Positions 56,838-64,000 of a DNA stretch of 64,000 nucleotides are shown in pieces. Source of the stretch: Lingula anatina. Its lineage: Eukaryota; Brachiopoda; Lingulata; Lingulida; Lingulidae. Position 1 is the first letter of the stretch. Each line of letters begins with the position of its first letter. The stretch spans positions 1,814,249 to 1,878,248 of the forward strand of contig NW_019775413.1 in NCBI RefSeq assembly GCF_001039355.2. The letters are read 5' to 3'. The notes below the pieces were generated by a model. The model searched no databases. It had not been told where the DNA came from and saw only the letters and a list, made by a program, of their open reading frames with translations. Made by a program: the position numbers and the translations under genes.

Positions 56838-59800
56838 TAAGACTTTAATAATTATTTAATGAAAATTATCATTGTAATGTTAATGTATGTAATAATAAAA
56901 AATTAAAAAAAATAAAATAAAATGAAACAAAACAAAACAAAACAGAAAAACAAAACCAGAGTATAAATACTTTATACCATTGTTTGTTTTCAGCTGAAAC
57001 AAGTCTGGAGCATGAGAGTTGCCCAGAACCCTCACAACCCTCAGAACAGAACAGTCATGCAGGACAACTTTGGTGTACAGTTGCCACAGCTAGAGGACAG
57101 GAAATCTGCAACAGTGAGATCATTTTTCAATCAAATCGATCAGGTCTTATTGTATTTTAATAATGAAATTGTTACATTATTTTTTTAATGATTTGGGCAT
57201 GGGGTGAAGCATTTGTAGGACATAAGAGACATTTGTAGCTGCAGCTGAACAGGTATTTCACCCTGCCAGTTTCCTGTGAATTTATATTTATTCCATCAGT
57301 TTGACAAATTTGTCATGTGAATTTTAGCCATCCAGTGCAAAGATTGTAAAGGGAAACACAGTGGAACACCTTACAGTCCTCCCCAAGGCTAACAGAGTAG
57401 ATCCACAGGTAAGATCATTTTTTATGTGTCCTTGGGACATTAGTGTCAATACTATTATCATGATTGAACATGATTTTATACATCTACAGATTAATACATT
57501 GATTTCTGTGTGTTAGAGCAACAAAAGGACTACTATCAAGGGTTTAAGGTAACGCTACTTCAAGGTAAAAAGAGAGAAGCTGCAACTATCAGCGGGGTTG
57601 AAAAACAGTTATGACAAGCAATGCTATCAATTGTCTTTTCATTATTATTATTATTATTCTTTTTTTGTTTTCAGTTGATCCCACCAGCTATATCTGAAGA
57701 TGATGCCAAGCATGGCATTTTAAGTCTGATAGAGAGGGGCCTCATTCCTCCTGCCGCGGAGTTGACCCTTGATCCCTCACCAGTCCACCACAGGATGGCA
57801 CCACTGCATGATCCTATGGAAAAATCTGGAGAAAAGGCAAAACCCTCTCCAATGAGTGGTGAGTGGAAAAAAAAAGATAATAGAGACATTCAGCTTTATT
57901 TATTTATTTATTTATTTTGTCTGAAGAGCACCTCTGTGGTCTCTGTTTTGTGATTGTAACTTATAATGGTCTAGTTATAATCAGTAGACATTTCACTAAT
58001 TTTATTGAAATAAATGCACTTGTAAAAATAAACAGTTAAATTATATTGATTCTAAAATAGAAAAAAAAAGTTAACACATTGAATTATTTTGTTCCCCCCA
58101 AGATGGGAGCTTTAACCTTGCCAGTATAAAGTTGGACACAAACTTCAAAGCAACAGAGAGCACAGTGTCATCAGTGGTTCGTGGCATCAGACCCTCTCCA
58201 CCCACACATGGGAAACACAGGAAAGGTACAGAGCAACCATCAAAGACTCCAGTCATGGCAAAGAAGTTTGAAATGCCTTTACAGCCCATGGTAAGTAGAA
58301 TATTTAAGTTATTTTAATACAATTAAAAATCGTATACCCTTCACCACTGTTTTTTATTTCATAAATAGAATTTTGATAGGTTTTATCTTTCAGAGGAATT
58401 AGTCTTGTTAAGCTTTTTTTCCTAATTAAGACAGAATAAAACAGATTTTTAAAAAGTAGTGGTAGCAATTTATTATATGCTTACTTACGTATATACATTA
58501 ATGTGACTTTCCTCTGCCAGTCTTCGCCAGGAGAATCTGTGATAAAGGGAAAGGTAGTTTATATTTTCACCCTCTCTTTTGCATGCGGATCAAGGTCTTT
58601 AGTCATGCAGCAAATCATGCTGCATGCATCCTGATTCTTAATTGGCCAATTCAACAACAGTGTTGATGCATGAACACGAATTGTCCAGAAGATTTGAATC
58701 TTTTCATCCACTGTCTTCTTTGATTAATTCTACACCCAATGTGTTAGTCTATAATTTGCAGTATGTTATATATCCACTCCTTAGTTTGCATTGTATTCTT
58801 TTTTTACCTGCTTTGCCAGTCATCTGTTGCATTAGTCATTTTATTACGTTATGCTTCAGTACAATCAGTTGAGCAGTCACTCAATATTTTTTTTGCTTCT
58901 CCCTTGCCTACACAGCCAGAGCGTCCCGCAACCAATGCTGTGATTATGGAGCTCTTAGAACAGACAGCAGTCACCCCCATCGGACAAGTTGTAATTATTT
59001 GTTTTCAATTTCGATTGATGTTGATGTATTTGGTTACTGTCCTATTTGATAATATTTTCACTGCATGACAAGCCAGAGAAACAGCACCAGCAGCATGGAT
59101 AATACACTAATAGCAGCTAACATTATCTATGTCACTAGCTACATGTGCAGCACCTTGCTTACCTAACATTGATTCACATCTGCACTTGTTATTTTAATTG
59201 TTCTCAGTTTTTGATCAGTATATAATGAAGTAATGCAGAACTTGCACTATGATACTTGGTGCATTTGCATGCATTGCCAATTTGATTATAACCTTTTAAA
59301 TACTTACATATGTTTTGGTATATGTATGTTGGACTTATCAGAAAAACTTATGGTTTGATTGTATAACAAATTCTTTTTGTAGCTCATGGTATCTAATGAT
59401 TCAGAAACAATTATATGCATTTATCATACTACATATCTATGGAAATGTTTTTATTAACACATAAAATTCTAATTTTGTTTGAGTTTTAACTAAATTATGT
59501 TTTTGCTGCAAAATTTGTTTTTTAAGACATTTTTATTCCTTGTTGTGTTCACTTTTGTTTGTGTGCTAATTCAACATTCACAACCCATTTAAATTTTGTT
59601 TTCACAAAATATTCTTAAGATTTCTCTCACTGAATTTGTACATTTGTGATTATTGCCTAAAATTTGTGAAAGAAGCACATTTCATCATAGTACACTGTTA
59701 TGTTGCTTTTATTTAGCTTTAATAAAGTCTTGTTGTACACTTAAAATGTAATGCTTTAATTTAGTTTTGTACTGTTTTGCTTATACTCCTCCCTGATTTA

Positions 59801-62800
59801 ATTTATGGAAAATGTCCTCATGTTCATATCTCTGCGTTTCCTTCTATTGGACTGTAATGACACTGCAAATTTCAATGTAAGAAATAATTATTTTCCTTAT
59901 TTTGTTCCAGCCACCCCCAACTACTCCAGCCAGTGGTGACTTCAAAGCATCAAACTATCGTTTTGCTATGCAACATGGCAAAGTCAGGGATACTGCGCCA
60001 GATTTTCTTGCCTTCAAGCAGCATTATTGTCTGTCCTGGGGTGCCATTGTGTCCATGTTCAAGCACCTCGAAAGGATGTTGACAGAATATGCTGTACCTG
60101 TGGCATTTATTCATGGAGACAGGTACTGTGCTTATTCATTGAATGTCTCTCAAATTTTCTACAAAATTTATGTGAAAAAAAAAAAAAAAAAGACACATGA
60201 CTGCTTGATTTTTTCATAGTTCATCAAAGGTGAGCCTGACTTATTTAAGTATTTCTTTCATAAATTGCTTTCTTCTTTGTGTCTTTTGCCCCATTTGTCA
60301 GAAGAATGATTAAAACAACACTTTTTATTAATTTTGTCATTATTTTTCATTTAATCTTTAATCTGCTTCTGCAGGCTGGCTGACCTATCTCTGGAGTATG
60401 AGCTGGACTCCCAACCAACTCTTGATGACTTGCTGAGTGTCATCATTAACAAAGAAGATGTGGAATCTATCTTGAAAAGACCCGTAAGTATTACTGCTTC
60501 ATCCAAGTAATAAGCATATAAAAATCTTAATAAATTGGCATTGTTATAACTAAGTTATGCTTAGCTGTGCAATATCCCTGAAAATAACAAAACAAACACA
60601 GTTAACCATCTGCAGTTCTCAAGAAAGGTTGTTTTTTTTTTATACAAGGGACAATATGATATATTTTTTCTGTCTACATGTTCGACATTTCTTTTGTAGG
60701 GCCGTAGGTATCTAGGCCCTGATGGGGAGTTTGCTGCAGCAACTAAGATCCAAGCTACATGGAAACGTTTCCGAGATAGGAGGAAGTACCTTGAATACAG
60801 GAGGTTGAAGTGGGCATCAGGAGTCATTGCCATTACATGGGTCATGAATGTCAAAATGTCACAGGTCAGAAAACAGTTGAAGAGAACACGAATTGCTGAG
60901 CTTGAAGGTTTTAGAAAGAGAGCAAAGGTGAGAAAAAAGCAAATTTTGCCATTCAAATGAAATGCAGTGGTTATAATTTATAAGAACTATTTATTGAATG
61001 ATATTGTATTTGATTCAGGTAAAACTGGGTAGCTCTTTATCATTGCCTATACTTACCCTTTTTTATCCATGTATGTATTTATATAATTAGAACTTTGAAA
61101 AAAAATAGACTAAAAGTGAACTATGGTTTCTATTTTAGCTGTTATCTACACAATGGAACAGAATGAAGCATTCCAAACGTGTAATCATTCATGTTCCTTC
61201 CCTTGGTTACAACCAACCAATCAGAGACAGTATCAAAGACTTTGGAATACGTCAAAATGCTCAAATGGGAAGATTATGTGACCTGAAAGGTAAGTGATGC
61301 CTGAGTATTAAAGAGTTGCTTTTATAGCAAATAGACCATAGATTTTTATATTTCCCTTTTTAAGAGAGGTCAGTTTGTACAATGTATGTTCATTAGCTCA
61401 AAGGAGGACTGTATATAGGCAGCAGTACTATAAAACTCTAAGAGGAAGGACTACAGCAGAATTTATGAGTCAGTTTTGTGTCAACTTCATGTATGTAAAA
61501 AGCAATATAAAACTTATGACAATGGCAATAATTGAATATTTCAGACCCCAATGTTGATGTGATTTACATATCTCCTGTGCCTGTGAATGACGAGACAGTC
61601 CAGTATTACACCAAGTTGCTAGGGCTCAAGTCGGCCATTGACAGTGGAGATGTGGACAAGCAGGGAGATATGACAGACAGATATAAGATCATTGTACCTG
61701 AAGCTATTAAGAGTTTTCCGGTGAGTAAAGCTTTAACTGGTCTATTGTCTTCATAAGCCATTAATTCAATTCTATCTAAGTCTGTGCTTATTTATTTATT
61801 ATTATTTTATTATTATCATTATATTTATTTATTGTTTATTATTGAGTAGCTTTAATTATATCAAAACAGTTCTGTAAGGCAGATTAAACACACCAAAAGA
61901 GTGTATGATACGGGGTAGATTTTTAGCACTTTCAATATTCCATAAAGCTCAAAGATATGCAAATGATATGATTTTTTTTTAATCACTTTTTTCTCCCTGT
62001 TTTCAGACCCACAGAATGTGCCTTGCTACTCATCTGAAGTACAGCCCTAGAGCTCTACGGAGGATAAAGAATCTGATACGTGGCCGAGATGCTTACATTG
62101 TGCCAGGGATGCCACACAAGGATGACCTGTCAGTTGCTCATATCCTGAACATCCCCCTGTTGTGTACAGAGCCAGAGATAGCGCATCTCTACACATCTAA
62201 ATCTGGTGCTAAGAGAATCTTCCAAAGTGCTAATGTAGCCATTCCGCCATCAGAGTTTGATGTGTACAGCCTGCCACAGGTACATTTTCTTTTCTTTTCT
62301 TCTCCATCCCAAGTAACATGAGATTCATTGGCAAGATTGGTGACAGATATGTTGATTGATAATTGGTCTAAAGACCACTTTCATTTATGCCAATCCCAAT
62401 ATTAAGGTTTTACTTGAACTAATTAACTATGCAATCGAAAAGGTAATCTGAATAATTGATAAAAGCACTAAACTATGGTAATGACTAAATTATGGTAATC
62501 AGTTATTCATAAAGAAATGCATAATTGAAATTTTCGGATGTGTTCGGTAAAACCATAAAATTACTTTAAAATTGACAGTTTAACTTAAAGACTTACTGTC
62601 CCTATTTTGCAGCTTCATGAAAGTCTTGCTCAACTAGTCACAGACAACCTTGAAGTCAAGACCTGGGTGTTGAAAATCGATGATGAATTTGACGGCAGAG
62701 GAATAGCATACTGCAATGTTACCACTTACTTAGAGAGTCACCAGTGGGCTTTGAAGGAAGCCAAGAGATATGGAGACAAGTGGTCAAAGAAATGGGCACA

Positions 62801-64000
62801 GGTAATTGGACTTTTATCAATTTCATATCAGTTTTTATACCCATTAAAAAATAGTAGGTCTACTAATTAGTCAAAATGTGTATCATATTAACAATTAGGT
62901 CATGTTGATATTGGTGCATGTCATTTGTTTTTTACAGGAACAAGTCTTCATGAAGATACAGTCAGAAATTCCAGACATTCTAGAGCACTGGTGTTTTCCA
63001 GTGGATTCAAAAGTATATCCAACATGGCCAGCATTTTTAGATGCTTTCCTAGCCAAAGGTATGGCATCTTTCCTATAATTAAAAAAATCAAATGTCATAA
63101 TCATAACACCGATTGATCTCTATTAACTCCAGTGTCTGTATTTGATTGTTAGTAAGCAACAAGTCAACTCTCAGTTCTGTATTCAGTCCTTAATACATAT
63201 TTTTCACATCAGTTATTAGTAAAATACTGCCACAGTAGTCATATTAAATCGTAGAGGAAAGCAAAATTGCTTGTATAAAAGAAATTTAGTGGCTTATTGA
63301 AAGATCTCTGTTGAATTAATCTTACATATTTAATTGTAATATGAATGAAAAAGGCTACAGTATCTTCTAACTGATGAAAAAACCATTTTGCCTTGACAGG
63401 TGGTATTATTGAAGCACGTCCTCCTGCAGAAGACATAACGGCCCTAACAGCGGACATGTTACTGGAGCCCAATGGGAAAATCAGTATAGTATCCCTTGGG
63501 GATCAGATCCATGCAGAGACCCCTTATAAATGCTGGGGTCTGTCAGTGCCACAGTCTTCAGTGGAGCCAGCCCAGCTCAACGATGCATGCATGAGGATAG
63601 CTGAAGCTTGCAAGGCCAGGGGTGTCGTTGGCTACTTCACCATAGACTTTGTTACTTTTATAGACCCCAAAACTGTAAGTTGAATTTGCTACTTTACCAT
63701 AGACTTTATAACTTTTATAGACCCCAAAACTGTAAGTTGAATTTTACAGAGAAATATGGTTAATCTTTCATTTTGTGTATAACACATAATATCTGCAAAG
63801 TTCATTTCTGAACAGTGCTCAAATAGAAAGAGCATGTTGCAGAACTGCCTGTGAAATAAGTTGCTTGGAGACTGGCCTTTGCATTTACATAAACTCATAC
63901 ATGTTGATAATTCTTTGTAGGATGACCAGGTACTGTGGGCAGTGGACCTCAGCCTGTCCTACAGTGACTCTACTACCATGAACAATCTGCTGCAGTTTGT
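53320..64000 (+). CDS. IQCH: IQ motif-containing protein H, 3' end outside the window
   Basis: Twenty in-phase exons give about 976 residues so far: 53320-53379, 53831-53944, 55239-55417, 56641-56722, 56994-57113, 57328-57408, 57675-57858, 58103-58290, 58521-58553, 58916-58990, 59911-60122, 60375-60483, 60700-60927, 61139-61289, 61545-61720, 62007-62279, 62613-62801, 62938-63058, 63400-63674, 63921-64000. Human IQCH is about 1030 residues, so little is missing. The N-terminal part has a short coiled coil and Pro-rich linkers. One IQ motif ([18 protein letters not shown], 60744-60800) should bind calmodulin. The rest (from 61139) looks like an ATP-grasp fold with a pre-ATP-grasp module ([11 protein letters not shown], then [20 protein letters not shown], then [16 protein letters not shown], then [13 protein letters not shown]). 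IQCH is known from testis and sperm. The donor at 58990 was chosen over a weaker one at 58987. Confidence 0.93.
56784..56840 (+). repeat. (TTTC)n microsatellite
   Basis: About 14 perfect units in an IQCH intron, followed by an A-rich low-complexity stretch to 56956. Confidence 0.95.
58991..59910. other. Largest noncoding stretch within central IQCH
   Basis: Intron between exons 10 and 11. No repeat family from elsewhere in the window and no coding signal was recognised. Confidence 0.5.
63631..63744 (+). repeat. 57-bp tandem duplication across an IQCH exon end and donor
   Basis: The 57-base unit (63631-63687, again 63688-63744) contains the last 44 bases of the exon and its GTAAGT donor, so two donors stand 57 bases apart (63675 and 63732). 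Use of the second would read through GTA AGT TGA, a stop. Confidence 0.9.

Overview
This is 64 kb of an animal nuclear genome. It is AT-rich and intron-dense, with short exons and GT-AG splice sites. It is crowded with small DNA-transposon derivatives (MITEs, Helitron ends, Tc1 remnants) and BEL/Pao retroelement debris. Protein matches are to conserved bilaterian genes rather than vertebrate-specific ones. A BEL/Pao element, a YqaJ/PHD transposon gene and abundant palindromic MITEs suggest a marine invertebrate, perhaps a mollusc, but the phylum is inference. All gene models were built by reading splice sites and phases by eye. Four isolated N bases (28119, 39729, 49739, 51053) sit in or beside repeats and probably mark unresolved assembly joins.

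Layout. 1-1000: a dispersed repeat and a dead Tc1-type transposase. 1519-5296 (minus): an unrecognised 4-exon gene with an internal signal-peptide-like segment and 36-residue His/Gln-rich tandem repeats. It has an ETS/NRF1-type promoter near 6.0 kb and a palindromic MITE in an intron. 7.08-8.0 kb: a second copy of the first repeat, ending in a Helitron-like terminus. 8143-14031 (plus): the last 17 exons of the checkpoint kinase ATR (part of FAT, the kinase domain, FATC). 14-22.9 kb: intergenic DNA and the probable 5' leader of the next gene, with three MITEs. 22939-38692 (plus): a DENND4 (RAB10 GEF) gene, 29 coding exons, last exon not found. 40.57 kb: a compact E2F-type promoter. 41.1-44.45 kb: a nest of broken mobile-element genes (YqaJ nuclease plus PHD finger, RecQ helicase exon, BEL/Pao LTR and integrase tail). 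45015-47898 (plus): TIPIN. 48386-52981 (minus): AAGAB. 53320-64000 (plus): IQCH, running off the window.

The order DENND4 - TIPIN - AAGAB - IQCH recalls human 15q22.3-q23, where DENND4A, TIPIN, AAGAB and IQCH lie within a couple of megabases and AAGAB/IQCH are also head to head. The window therefore seems to preserve a compact version of an ancient linkage block. Functionally, ATR and TIPIN belong to the same replication-stress checkpoint. DENND4 and AAGAB act in membrane traffic, and IQCH is a calmodulin-binding sperm protein with an ATP-grasp-like C-terminus. I see no physical operon-like logic beyond shared promoters and overlapping tails.
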